Shown here piece after piece: positions 26,201 to 36,565 of a stretch of 64,000 bases of DNA; the first letter of the stretch is position 1, and each line of letters begins with the position of its first letter. A program made the translations under genes and the position numbers. The stretch comes from Helianthus annuus (Eukaryota; Streptophyta; Magnoliopsida; Asterales; Asteraceae). The stretch lies in NCBI RefSeq assembly GCF_002127325.2, contig NC_035447.2, forward strand, positions 32,246,642 through 32,310,641, given 5' to 3'. The notes under the pieces were generated by a model. It was not told the DNA's origin, did not search any database, and saw only the letters and a list, made by a program, of their open reading frames with translations.

Positions 26201-29200
26201 CGATTGATGTTATGTGAATTAGTTAGGTTATGTGTCTAACCCTAGAACCTCAACATAAGTCTCCTTATATATGCACCCAGGAGGAAACCCTAATTAGTTA
26301 ATAATGGTAATAAGGCCCATCAACAATTACCAACTAATTATTTAATGGATTGTTATATATTTTGATCCATATAATGTAAATGATTATAATGGCCATATAT
26401 AAATAAATATATTATTTATTTATTCTTACATTCTCCCACTTGGCCGAGTAATCATTTACTATGAGTGTTAGATAAGCCTGATCAGGAGTTAACACTCATT
26501 TTAGCCTTAAACAAGTACTATAGCAGAGAAATACAGTCGTTGAATCATTATGCGACTCAGGACCCCCATTAATCATACTATAGCCTTAATTTAAAACCTA
26601 ATCGTTATGATCAAAATACGCATAAGCTCTTTGTTTGATTTGTAACTTTATTTGTCTATATGCCATTATGTCGACTTGACATATTCTTAGAGACATACAA
26701 AATCAAACTGGTGAGGAAAATTAACTAATACTTAGTCATTCATAGTACGATATGCAATTGCGCACGACCATTAATTAATACCCGTCTATGAGCTCTCTTA
26801 ATAAGACTTATGGGTAATAGCCCTTCAGTTATAGGATCCTTAAGCATATCATGAATGTATTCGATACAAAACTTAGTTTCCTCAATTCGTTCATAAACGA
26901 ATAATTAATTGCGTATCGAAATTTAATGCAGCACCTTTTGAACTGTTACTGTTCAAGGAGTTATGGTAGCTGACTTTATCACACTAAGTCTTCAAAACAT
27001 TATATGGAGTTAATAAACTTATGAGTCCACTGATAAATTTCTAACAACATTTAGTGACTATATTATGTCGTTATAACTTAGGTTGTTGATATCAGTGTAT
27101 TATGACTCCTCCATGAGATAGGTTTTGTCTGCTGACATAAAGATATACCCGAAATTACATTTTTTCATCTTTGAATATCACAAATTTAGAGTAATAAACC
27201 GGTTTTAATTCTCACTTCTTCTTTAAAGTATAGTCTCTCGTTTCTTTTAAAGATATTGTAATACTCCATTAGATGCTTCACATTAATTTAGACATATCTA
27301 GTGTGTTGCAATGTGAGTAATATCTAAACGAGTATAGACTTGAACTTACATAAGGCTTCCAATTAATGAAGCGTAAGGAAATAATTTCATTTGTCCTATT
27401 ATCCTCTAAAGGAGAGCAGTATTTTGTTACATATGTAAGGACCCATTTAATGTTAAACTTCTGGGACGAAACTAATGTCCCATTGGGTCTATCTCGGTAC
27501 GTTATGATACTATTACATAAGAGACATCTCTAAGATCTATTATATCAAAGTTTGTGTTAACAATGCTTTGACTTATGTAACATATACTTGTCAAAAGAAT
27601 ATCATCTATATAGACAAGTTTATCTTAGTTGCTCCCACTCATTTTGAGGTAGGTTCATTAATCCACTTGATTCTTGATGAAAATAATTACGTTAGCTTTT
27701 CATCACATTATGATGTTTGCATTAACCCATACATGGATATTATTGGCTTACAAATAAAGTATTCTTTAACCTTCAGTTTGAAACTTTAGGTTGTTATCTA
27801 ATGAACATGTAAATGTGTCAGCCATTTGTTAGGGAAAATTGTTTTTAATGTTCATCTAATGTAGCTTTAAACCGTTATAAGCTACTAGAACAGTGATGAT
27901 CCTCAAAGAAATCCTTGATAATTTATCTCTTCCTAAGTATAACCTTTGACAATCAATCATGCTTCTTAGTGTCTTAACGCTTATATATCAGGATTTGGTT
28001 TAGTTATGAATACTCTTAGGTAACTCAATCATATCCCAAACGTTATACGAACACATAAAATCAGTTTTACTAGAAAACTGTTTTATTCCATTTAGAAGAT
28101 TGATTGACACTAATGGCTTAATTTGAAGAGATTGGATCAGTAAACTTTTCCATAATCCATTTCAACTTTAGTTAGGGAGGTTATGTAATCATCAAAGTTA
28201 GTAGGCTTTTAAACCTAGATGACCTCCTGAGTTGATTATTGGGTTTTAAAAGTTTCAGCTTTATGGATTAGCTCTTGGTTAGGTTGCTATCTTTTTCATT
28301 CTAAGTTTTGTAAGAGTTGGTGCAGTATGGTGTACAAGAGGTGTAATCGGAGTTAAATTCGGAGTGAAATTTAATGACACTCTTCCCCCCGCTTCTTGTA
28401 TTCCTTACAAATCATGATAAGGACTTTGACTGCTCCCACTAACCTTAGAAAACTTTAGGAACTCAGCATGCTTAGGGTCAATATTTAACGACCAACAAAT
28501 TCTAATAGAGAAACAAGTTAATGACGTTAGTCGTTGTGATTTCTCTTGTTGAGGATTATGTTAGTTTAGGTAAGAAATCTAAGTGTGCCCACAATTAAGC
28601 AACAATGAAACTTTTGTAAGAGTAGCATTAGATTTTAATGAGACAAGTTTTGATAGAACAGTGTCGTGATGGAGCGGTGTCTTATACAAGAGGTGTAAAT
28701 TTAGGTAATGTAAAATTTTTCACTCCCCCACCTCTTGCAATTGTTGCAAGTTATTATTAAGACACTTAATGCTCCCACTGATCTTTAATATCTCTAGAAT
28801 GCTACAAGAGAAGTTTCAATGAGCTATGTGACGTGGGAACCTATCACATATACGTTAGACTTTATTTGACTTCTTTAATGTCCAGATATCATAAGAAACT
28901 TTAGGGACATTTTTAATAGAAATCTTATTAAGTATATATATGAATAGATTTCTTCTAAGACCGTGAGCCATATGCGACAAAATTTAGATACAAGTTGATA
29001 GTCTGTTAAATGATAAATGAATTATGTCTTAATATTCCATTTGGAATAAGTTCCACGAATGTCAATGAATGACTTATGATGGACCCATGCTTATTCCTTA
29101 AGCCAAGTCATATTTTAGGGCTTTAACGTCATGATTTAAAATCACTTAGAATGAGATTAAATGAAAAAATCATCCTCATTAACCATGTCATGATTTCTCA

Positions 29201-32200
29201 TGAATTTTGGTTATAATGGATGAAATTTATAAGTCTCATTTTCCTTTTGTCAAATTCTCATTTGCATGATGACAAAAGTTGTGAAAAAGTAAGGTATCAT
29301 CTAGTTTCATCTTAGTAATGTTTCTATCCAGATATTTAGAACAAATAAGAGGAGAGTTTAAGATAAGTGTGACTTTATGTTGACTATGCAAACCTCACAA
29401 TCCTCATAACATAGCCTAAGTAATGATACTGTATTCTGATTAATCTTCAGAATATGTAAGGTATCGAATAGCGTTATTAGAAGACTGCTTATTATGGTTC
29501 TTATAGTCTTAACATTTAATTTTGTCACTAACTCTCACGTTAGTTATTTGTTGACTTCTGGTAAGGAAACGCTTAAAACTAGAGTCAACTAATCATGTGT
29601 TAATTGGAATATTAAAATTATCAGACTTAAATATCATTATTAAGTGACTATCTAATTAATTTATCCAACTGTTCTTTAGAATAATGGATAGTCTCGTTGC
29701 TTATGTCTAGTCTAATGGCATAATTATGCAATGAGATTTTCCCTTGAAGAACCTTAAAGTTGGAATTAGCACTTGTAATTTGTCTATGGACCTTAGAACA
29801 ATCCTCTCTTAAGGTTTTAGTGGTTGTAAGGTGAATAACATCTTATTTTCCAGTTTCAAACATTTATTTCTTTGTACATATGTTGCTTATCAACACACTC
29901 GTTATACTTTGGTATTTTTGAGTGTTATAGTTGATTTATAAGGCATCAAATTGTACAAATGAAAATCTTAGTATGTAATGTACTGGATAATGTACTTATT
30001 TCCATGCGTAAGCCCTTAGTTTTATGGGTCATGGTATTGTACATTGTTATGTATTCACATATACCACTTAGCTTTATAATTTATAATTTGAAATGAAGGC
30101 ATGCATCTTAGGAGCTCTTGTGATTATTCCACAATTATAGATTAGTCTTAGAAAAGACTTAATCTGGAATAACTTTAGTGATAGCAGTTATGTTAGAGAG
30201 TTCTTGATTATCATAAGAGACATCATGTTCGATTTATCCTAATCATCATGCTCTACTTTTCTTCTGTAGTGCCTTATCAGAAGAGAGCAATACGATTATC
30301 GTGTCTTAAGAGATAATCAAGAATTTAATTTAAGAGCTAATTCTTATAGAGACTTTAAGCAAAACATATTAGATTTAGGAATTAGAGTGGATGAGATATA
30401 GATTTATTCAAGAAAATTATAGTGAGTAAAAAATTATGGGTACTAAGAATAAGGCAGACGAAATGATCATAAAAATTAATTAAGGATCATTAATATAAGG
30501 ATCATTGTGTGAAGAGGTTGTGATATGTCTATTACTAACATCAAAATAATAGACTTATTTAAAATTCTACTTAAACGAAGACAAATCAGCTTTGGCCAAA
30601 AGTGTAATCATTTAAGCATGTGTGCAAAGTAATCGTGACAAATCAGCTTTGGCCAGAAATGAGACAATCACTTTAGTTATGCACTTGTCAAGCATGCTAA
30701 ATATAAATGAATTAAATCAGCTTTGGCCAGAATTAAGACATTTCACTTTTGTAATGCATACTCAACATAGCTTTTATAATACTTGAACAATAAATAGATG
30801 CATCAAATCAGCTTTGGCCAGAAGTGATACATCAGAAGCTCATTCAAGTTAAGCCATTTTGGTTTTGTAAAACATTATTTGATCCTTATTAATTAACTAA
30901 GTATTTACAAAAACCAATTATTTAGTAGCAAACCACCTATTAGCGCTGGGGTTGCAGAGGGGCAGCGTGCCCCCGCACGGGGTTCGGGGCGGAGCCCCGA
31001 GCCAAATCTTAGTTCACATTAAACAGCCTAAAATAATGAAGTTTCGAGTCAGATCTCGACTTAGTTATGAGGTCTCGAGTGAGATCTCGAGTCAAGTCTC
31101 GACTCAGCTTATAACATTATGAGGTCTCGACTCATTAATGGCCTCGAGTCGCAACCTCAGTGTCTCGAGTCGTAATCATGGTCTCGACTGCTGTGAATTA
31201 TGAGATCTCGACTCCTTATGAGGTCTCGAGTCGCAACCATGGTCTCGAGTTGTGACCTTTATGGTCTCGAGTCGCAACCTTATGGTCTCGAGTTGTACAG
31301 ATTTAAGCCCCTAGTCGAAACCTTGGTGGTATCGAGTCGAGACCTTGTGGTCTCGAGTCGAAATCGTTGTCTCGAGTTATGAAGATTTGAGAACACTTAT
31401 GATTTCGAGTAGAGACCTTATGGTCTCGAGTCGAGATCTTGGTCTCGGCTCGTTAAAGGGATCTCGAAACTTCCTGTTAATCAGCTGATTGTGTGATAAG
31501 TTTGAAATTCGAATTTTAAGGGATTTGGTATATTTTATTTCCTATTTTAAAAAGATATTTTATATTTATCCAATAATTTCGAAAATTATATCTAATAACA
31601 TTAACAGATTTTTCGAAATCTTAAGGGATAAAAATTAATCAAATACAGGAAAAACACCTTCTAATCCTTAATTCATTCCAAAATAAGGGAATTTATTCGA
31701 ATTTCACTAAGAACATGAAGAACCCTAATAAATAAAATAATAATTCTGGAACCCGAAACCTGAATTTTTAAGAGTTTTATACAGATTTCGGACAGTTAAG
31801 ATTTACGATTATGATTCCGAGTCATTAAAACATTCTTTTTCCGCGAAACAGTGGACTCGGGTTATGTGACTCGAAACCGGCTATGAATTTAATTAGGCTT
31901 TCAAAATTCCGTTTTCCAGATTTCAATCCCAGAATTAATGGATACGAAAACAGAACTGACTAATCAACATATGCTCTGATACCACATGTTGGATCAGTTC
32001 TGTTTGGACATAATGGAAAACATGAAAACATACCTGATTGCATCAGCACAAGCCAGCAGAGAATCCAGATGGAGATGTAGCAACAGTGTTTGACATAGTT
32101 GTCAGTTTGGTCTGGTTCCTCCTTAGGGTGCAATCTAATGATGGTGGTATGAGAAACCGATAAAGGGTAATCGGCTGTAGAGAGGAGGTCGATTGATGTT

Positions 32201-33026
32201 ATGTGAATTAGTTAGGTTATGTGTCTAACCCTAGAACCTCAACATAAGTCTCCTTATATATGCACCCAGGAGGAAACCCTAATTAGTTAATAATGGTAAT
32301 AAGGCCCATCAACAATTACCAACTAATTATTTAATGGATTGTTATATATTTTGATCCATATAATGTAAATGATTATAATGGCCATATATAAATAAATATA
32401 TTATTTATTTATTCTTACAAATAAAGATTAAATATTTATATAATTATGCAAAGGAGAAAAAGCATAAAATGTAACACACTTTATCGAAAAAAAATATATA
32501 AGTTCTTTTTACGTGTTAAGGTAATTGAACTTTGTAAGATGCCAAGAAGTTTGTATTAGTTTGTATTCAAATAGTGTTAAGATAAAATACAAATATGTTA
32601 AACGTGAGAGGCATACAAATAAGTAGTGTAGTTATGCTAGTAGAGTAACCGCTATACATTTTGCATTAGAGTAATTATTATTGCACAGCTTCATTTGTTG
32701 TAGTCTAATTATTGTAGTTCAAAGTATCGGATGATAATAATTACTCTAGTTATTTACGTATCTCTCGCCCCTACATGTATGTATGTATGTATGTATGTAT
32801 GTATGTATGTATGTATGTATGTATGTATGTATGTATGTATGTATGTATGTATGTATGTATGTATGTATGTATGTATGTATGTATGTATGTATGTATGTAT
32901 GTATGTATGTATGTATGTATGTATGTAGAGAGAGAGAGAGAGAGAGGGGGAACCATGGCAAGCCTTTTTTAGAAGCTCTGCATCGGCAGAAGGAGAAGCA
33001 TCTTCATATGCAACGAGGGTGGCCAT
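23219..33026 (-). CDS. Annexin (RJ4/D8-like), six exons, 314 residues
   Basis: It encodes a Ca2+-dependent phospholipid-binding protein of the annexin family, acting at membranes in the cytosol. Exons on the minus strand are 33026-32954, 25290-25145, 24429-24211, 23958-23746, 23645-23556 and 23422-23219; their lengths sum to 945 nt (314 codons plus TAG) with all junction phases matching. Four annexin repeats are visible. The first holds a type-II calcium loop, G25-W-G-T28, with the acidic partner near E73; the fourth has GGTNED where GxGTDE is usual. Other family signatures are [31 protein letters not shown] and [14 protein letters not shown]. The N terminus ([21 protein letters not shown]) sits alone in exon 1, 7.7 kb from exon 2. 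Length and sequence resemble strawberry RJ4 from memory. Intron 3 starts with GC instead of GT. The gene appears intact. Confidence 0.93.
24209..24210 (-). other. GC splice donor of annexin intron 3 (GC-AG intron)
   Basis: Exon 3 must end after the codon at 24213-24211 to join in phase with exon 4 (CTTCTTGTTGGG). The intron then begins GCAAGT and ends in AG at 23960-23959. No in-phase GT donor lies nearby that would keep the family sequence. Confidence 0.8.
25661..25905. mobile_element. MITE with repeated ATCGCATGT motif, in annexin intron 1
   Basis: The ends carry an inverted repeat (GTACATTGCGTACGCAAT near 25659 against ATTGCGTATGCAATGTACC near 25884). About nine copies of AAATCGCATGT, some decayed, fill the space between. 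It is bordered by ATATAT runs. No coding capacity is present. Confidence 0.65.
25998..26430 (-). repeat. 3' LTR (left) of the copia element
   Basis: TGTTGGATCAG to TTATTCTTACA. On the minus strand the motif CATATATAAGG near 26262-26272 is a plausible TATA box. It appears identical to the right copy. Confidence 0.93.
27575..27650 (-). pseudogene. Copia reverse transcriptase remnant (YxDD motif)
   Basis: The minus strand reads MSGSN, a stop, DK, then [14 protein letters not shown]. The SGS-x-x-x-x-LVYxDDILL pattern is diagnostic of Ty1/copia reverse transcriptase, with isoleucine at the variable position of YxDD. A stop right before the motif and others around it show it is dead. Confidence 0.8.
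30582..30825 (-). repeat. Four spaced copies of AAATCAGCTTTGGCCAGAA
   Basis: Near-identical 19-bp words begin near 30582, 30638, 30714 and 30807, with unlike spacers of about 55-90 bp that also share ATGCA and TCACTTT words. They lie in the interior of the copia element, in the half nearer its 5' LTR. Confidence 0.8.
30950..31460. repeat. GC-rich palindromic patch and CTCGAGTC repeat field in the copia leader
   Basis: 30950-31015 is a GC-rich stretch with internal symmetry (GGGGTTCGGGGCGGAGCCCCGAG). From 31035 to 31460 the word GGTCTCGAGTCG and variants recur about twenty times at roughly 15-30 bp spacing, in both orientations because the CTCGAG core is palindromic. It lies within about 1 kb of the 5' LTR on the minus strand. 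Confidence 0.8.
31973..31984 (-). other. Primer binding site of the copia element
   Basis: The reverse complement reads TGGTATCAGAGC, adjacent to the right (5') LTR, and fixes the element orientation as minus. Confidence 0.92.
31987..32419 (-). repeat. 5' LTR (right) of the copia element
   Basis: Same 433-bp sequence as 25998-26430 by eye, with the TSD AATAA directly to the right. Confidence 0.93.
32773..32946. repeat. ATGT tetranucleotide microsatellite plus AG run beside the annexin exon 1 donor
   Basis: About 38 uninterrupted ATGT units are followed by ten or so AG units. On the minus strand annexin intron 1 opens GTTCCCC, then (CT)n, then (ACAT)n, so the microsatellite starts within ten bases of the splice donor at 32953-32952. 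Confidence 0.97.
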
Positions 33027-34505
33027 CTTTTTTTTTTGTTTTTGTATATGGGTATGGATGGATCAAGGTTGAATTTATAGGGAACGGAAACTAGTTAAAT
33101 TGAAACTAACGCCCATTTGCTTTGGTTTCTTCACTTGCTTTGTTTCTAATTAAATTCTTGTGTTCGTAATTTGCTATCGGTATATTGTTTATTAGTTTAA
33201 AGGACCAATGTGTTGAACTTTTTGTGTATTTTAAATTAAGTTTTATCATAAGATATCATATCTTACTGTGTTTTTAAATTGATGTACGATGAAATAAATC
33301 CCTATTTTTAATGTTTAGTTACTAATGGTATATATGAGTTGGTGTATAAATTAAGCAATAAATGTTAGTATAAAGGTTAAAAACTGGAATCATATAAGGA
33401 TGAGGTGTTATTCTTTATAGACTAATTTATAAGATTGATGGTTTGTTTCAAACTTCATTGATTTGTATGGTTACTTCGTCTCTTAATCTGGCTAGGCCTA
33501 GCCAGAGGGTGTGCAGGTGGTCCAAATGTACATGGCCTAAAAATTTTGGGGTCTAAACAAATTCCTGTTTAAAAGTAAAAATGCATTTTGCGTCCCTGTG
33601 GTTTGATGACAGGATCAACATGTCACCCTCATACTTAATTTTCGTTGTCTGAGTACTCATAGTTGCAAAATGTAAAAACCTACAACCCTGATGTCTACGA
33701 AATATTAGGTTTCATCTAAAAATGTTGTGAAAAGACGAAACTACCTTCTTAGTCTTATAATTTGCGTCTTTTTGCTTTCATTATTATTCCAAATGTTCAA
33801 CAAACTAAAAAATTTCTTTTTCCCTCCAAAATCCATACCCATCTTAACGTTAACAAACCCATTCCCTCCAAACCCAAAATGAATCGGCTAACCATTCCCA
33901 ACATGAATTGGCAACCTTTACATGCATGAAACTAAACGATTTGAACCAATTTTGACACGGTTGAATCATACTAACCATGAAACCAACATGCATGAAACCA
34001 TTTTTCATCCGTTTGAACCATCTTAACCATTAAACCAACATGCCTGAAACCAGTTTTGACCCGTTTGAAATGAAACCAAACCATTTGAACCATACTCAGG
34101 TACTCTCACATGCATACCAACCATGAACCAAACAAACGATGCATGAAACCTAACCATTTCAAACAAACAAACCAAGCCAATTTAACCCATTTGAACGAAA
34201 TAAACAAAACCTGCAAACAAACCTAATCATACTTGGCTACTCATTTGAACCAAACAAACCATTCAGCCTAAAAAAACCATTTTGACCCATTTGACCCAAA
34301 CAAACCACACCAGTTGTATTACACAAACAAACCAAACCATTTACAAAATAACCTAGATAATTATCATTTGGCATCAAAAGTAGTGGGATCAGATGTTAGT
34401 TTGACAAAAGCATATAAAAGCATCTACCTATAATTACATAATTAGGCACCCACACCACCCTATTGGATCCTATCTTTCCTTCCACGTTGAAAGCGGAAAT
34501 CAAAG
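33027..34505 (-). other. Annexin upstream region and repeat-like DNA
   Basis: 33027-33480 is the probable annexin promoter and 5' UTR on the minus strand; a sure TATA box was not picked. 33590-33720 (GCGTCCCTGTGGTTTGATGACAGG and following) resembles a Mutator-type transposon end. 33860-34340 is a field of imperfect AACCATTTGAACC/AAACCAAAC words. I find no gene. Confidence 0.45.
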
Positions 34506-34993
34506 GTCAAGTTCAGGGCCGTCCTCAAAAATCCAAAGGTCTTTTAAGGCCCCGTGCAAGTAGAAAAAAATGAGCCCCTAAGTATAAACTAATATATAAA
34601 AAAATCAATAATATAACAATATATATGACTCCCTAAATGAGCCAAAACTAAACATATTTCGGATCTTAGCGTATTATAATATGTTTTTTTAGTTATGAAT
34701 TAACTTAATTTATATTAAGGGGGTGGGGGTGGTCACTAGTGATAGAATTCTATCACTCACAAGCATCCAATCAACTCCTGCCATGTCATCAGCCACTATT
34801 CTATCACTCACATCCTTTTTGTTAGCATTATAAACTTAATATATTACGTTTATGTATTATATTCAAATTATGTGTATTATGTATACTTAATGTAGAAGAC
34901 AAATATGTAATATGTGAACGGTTATGTGGCAAGGGTTGGCACCGTTTTAAACGGTTGGTTTTCCTTCCAAATTTAACCGCCACCAACCGACAC

Positions 34994-35000
34994 TATATAA
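34994..35000 (+). promoter_or_regulatory. TATA box in the LTR of the ARID element
   Basis: TATATAA lies about 95 bp upstream of ATG 35090, after a pair of GCCGGCAC/GTCCGGCACC-flanking words. The same box is in the right LTR near 36767. Confidence 0.75.
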
Positions 35001-35089
35001 GTAGATGGCCGGCACTTATGTCCGGCACCAAGAGACAATATCGTTTGATCTTGTTCTCCAATAACATTACTTAATATTTCTTGTTAATC

Positions 35090-35938
35090 ATGAATTCCAA
35101 ACTATCAAATGATTCCGCTGCAAGTATACATTCAAATCCAACAAGTGGTATCAGAGCCAGAGCCACTACTGGAAGAGAAGAGATCCCTGCAACAACATCA
35201 ACAACTCTGCCATGCCTGCACTGTTCGTATGAGAAGAAAGAAAGGCGAAGATTTCAAAGGAAGTGTTATTACTGCGATCAATTAGGACATCAGATTGCAG
35301 AGTGCAAGAAGAAAGATGAGGACGAACCCACACAACTCATACGTTTGGCGATTAACACGGGAACTCATTCACAGAAGGAGATCGGTGATGACAGTCAAAA
35401 CGAACGGAGTTCAGAATTCATGGTGACTGGAACAGATGGAAGTTACTGGTTAGATATCTGGTATGTTAGCAAATCGTTTAAACGACACTATTCTGGAAAT
35501 TTAAACATGTTTAAGCGAATTAAACCACTGTTTGATGTTGAAACGAAAACCGGCGAATGTAATTTTTATTTCATCAAAGGAATAGGGGTTGTTGAAATAG
35601 TTTCTGGATCTGAAAAATATCGAATCCAGAGTGTATTTTATACACCAGACATAGATCGAAATGTTCTGAGTTTTGATCAATTGATCACACAAGGTTATAG
35701 AGTGAAGTTTACGGGTGATCAATGTAAAATTTATCCAACATTCAGAATTCCTATATTCAATAAGAGAAATGAAATGTCTGGTTATACACGAGAAGATGAT
35801 ATAGGCAACAAAGAAAAGGAAGAGATGTTGAACTCTGAAACAGAGTATGAAAAATTCAAGAATGATTACTTTAATTCATACTTCGAGAGTTTAAACATAT
35901 CTTCGGAAGAGCCCGATTGGAATGTAATGATATTATAA
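35090..35938 (+). CDS. CCHC zinc-knuckle protein with copia protease-like domain lacking its active site
   Basis: The first ATG (35090) lies inside the left LTR and the frame runs through the LTR end and primer site, giving 282 residues. C59-x2-C62-x4-H67-x4-C72 is a retroviral-type zinc knuckle, with an extra CxxC at 42-45. After an acidic linker, about residues 110-235 match the region of copia polyproteins around the protease and pre-integrase part (YWLDIW, YSGNLNMF, SVFYTPDIDRNVLSFDQLI, GYRVKFTGDQCKIYP). The catalytic D-S/T-G reads D-I-W, so proteolysis is unlikely. The C terminus is charged and glutamate-rich. It ends at TAA 35936-35938, in the same frame as the ARID protein. RNA binding and packaging of the element is a reasonable guess for the knuckle. 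Confidence 0.8.
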   Translation: MNSKLSNDSAASIHSNPTSGIRARATTGREEIPATTSTTLPCLHCSYEKKERRRFQRKCYYCDQLGHQIAECKKKDEDEPTQLIRLAINTGTHSQKEIGDDSQNERSSEFMVTGTDGSYWLDIWYVSKSFKRHYSGNLNMFKRIKPLFDVETKTGECNFYFIKGIGVVEIVSGSEKYRIQSVFYTPDIDRNVLSFDQLITQGYRVKFTGDQCKIYPTFRIPIFNKRNEMSGYTREDDIGNKEKEEMLNSETEYEKFKNDYFNSYFESLNISSEEPDWNVMIL

Positions 35939-35941
35939 GTA

Positions 35942-36565
35942 ATGTCATTCAATGAATTCCAAGACTGCAAGGCCTTATTAGATATGTTGGAAGATGATGA
36001 ATATGTGCAAAGGTACAAGTTCTATATCGAAAAAAAATTCAAAGAAATGGTCGATTGGTTTCTAAAGATTAAGTTAGAAATAAACACTAGACCATTGCCT
36101 GCTTATGCCGAGAACCACAGAAAAGTAAGTCTACTGGAGTTATATTTAGCAGTTAGAAGAGAGGGCGGTCATCGTCGGGTTACAGACAATCATATGTGGG
36201 CAGTAATTTCTAAGGACATGGGCCTCGATTACAATGATGGAGAGTTAATGCGACTTATGTACGCGATGTATCTGGACGTGCTAGTGTACTATTACAAAGT
36301 TAAATCCACTCAACAGACAGCAGCCGGGAAGGAAGTCAAGGAGGACATCGGAGACAAAAGACGGACCAGGAGTATGGAGATGGATGTAGGCACGAGTGAC
36401 CAGTCCAGTGCAGATCAAGGAGGAGCAGAAGACGAGCATTATGTACTCTTTGCGGGAAATGACTGGTATGGAATGAAGAGACTAAAGCAGAGAAAGAAGT
36501 TCGATTTCCGAAGAGCTGAGAAGGCAGTAAATGAGGCGAATGATAGCGTGCAGAAACATTCATGA
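35942..36565 (+). CDS. ARID/BRIGHT-domain protein, 207 residues
   Basis: The ATG lies three bases after the stop of the upstream frame, in the same register. Residues about 38-120 carry the ARID pattern: RPLPAY near the start, VSLLELYLAVRREGGHRRVT (the L-x-x-L-Y-x-x-V...GG...VT core), then MWAVISKDMGL and Y-x-x-YLDVLVYYY. ARID domains bind DNA, often AT-rich, and are normally found in chromatin regulators. The tail is acidic and then basic (RTRSMEMD, KQRKKFDFRRAEK), with no transposase or polymerase motif. Translation could follow readthrough of the TAA or reinitiation at ATG 35942. An ARID domain inside an LTR element suggests capture of a host chromatin-protein exon, or an old retrotransposon accessory gene. 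Confidence 0.82.
   Translation: MSFNEFQDCKALLDMLEDDEYVQRYKFYIEKKFKEMVDWFLKIKLEINTRPLPAYAENHRKVSLLELYLAVRREGGHRRVTDNHMWAVISKDMGLDYNDGELMRLMYAMYLDVLVYYYKVKSTQQTAAGKEVKEDIGDKRRTRSMEMDVGTSDQSSADQGGAEDEHYVLFAGNDWYGMKRLKQRKKFDFRRAEKAVNEANDSVQKHS

Larger units (their letters stand above)
25998..32419 (-). mobile_element. Ty1/copia retrotransposon with identical LTRs, inserted in annexin intron 1
   Basis: Two 433-bp LTRs (25998-26430 and 31987-32419) that I read as identical bound a 5.6-kb interior. A 5-bp TSD, AATAA, lies at 25993-25997 and 32420-32424. The element reads on the minus strand, with a tRNA-Met primer site next to the right LTR (31973-31984) and a polypurine tract next to the left LTR (26431-26445, reverse of GGCCAAGTGGGAGAA). 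The interior holds only coding remnants. A copia reverse transcriptase core (SGSN, then [11 protein letters not shown], about 27575-27650) is in frame except for stops, and an RNase H tail resembling DMLADPLTKGL lies near 26815-26860. No open frame above about 75 residues remains. Confidence 0.92.

Noticed and set aside
26431..31986. Non-coding interior mistaken for a gene-free intergenic region or an unknown lncRNA
   Set aside because: Copia reverse transcriptase and RNase H remnants, primer site and LTRs show it is a decayed retrotransposon interior.
32731..33094. Several ORFs of repeated Met-Tyr-Val-Cys or His-Thr-Tyr-Ile
   Set aside because: They are translations of the ATGT microsatellite. 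Only the first 24 residues of the minus-strand frame starting at 33026 are real (annexin exon 1).
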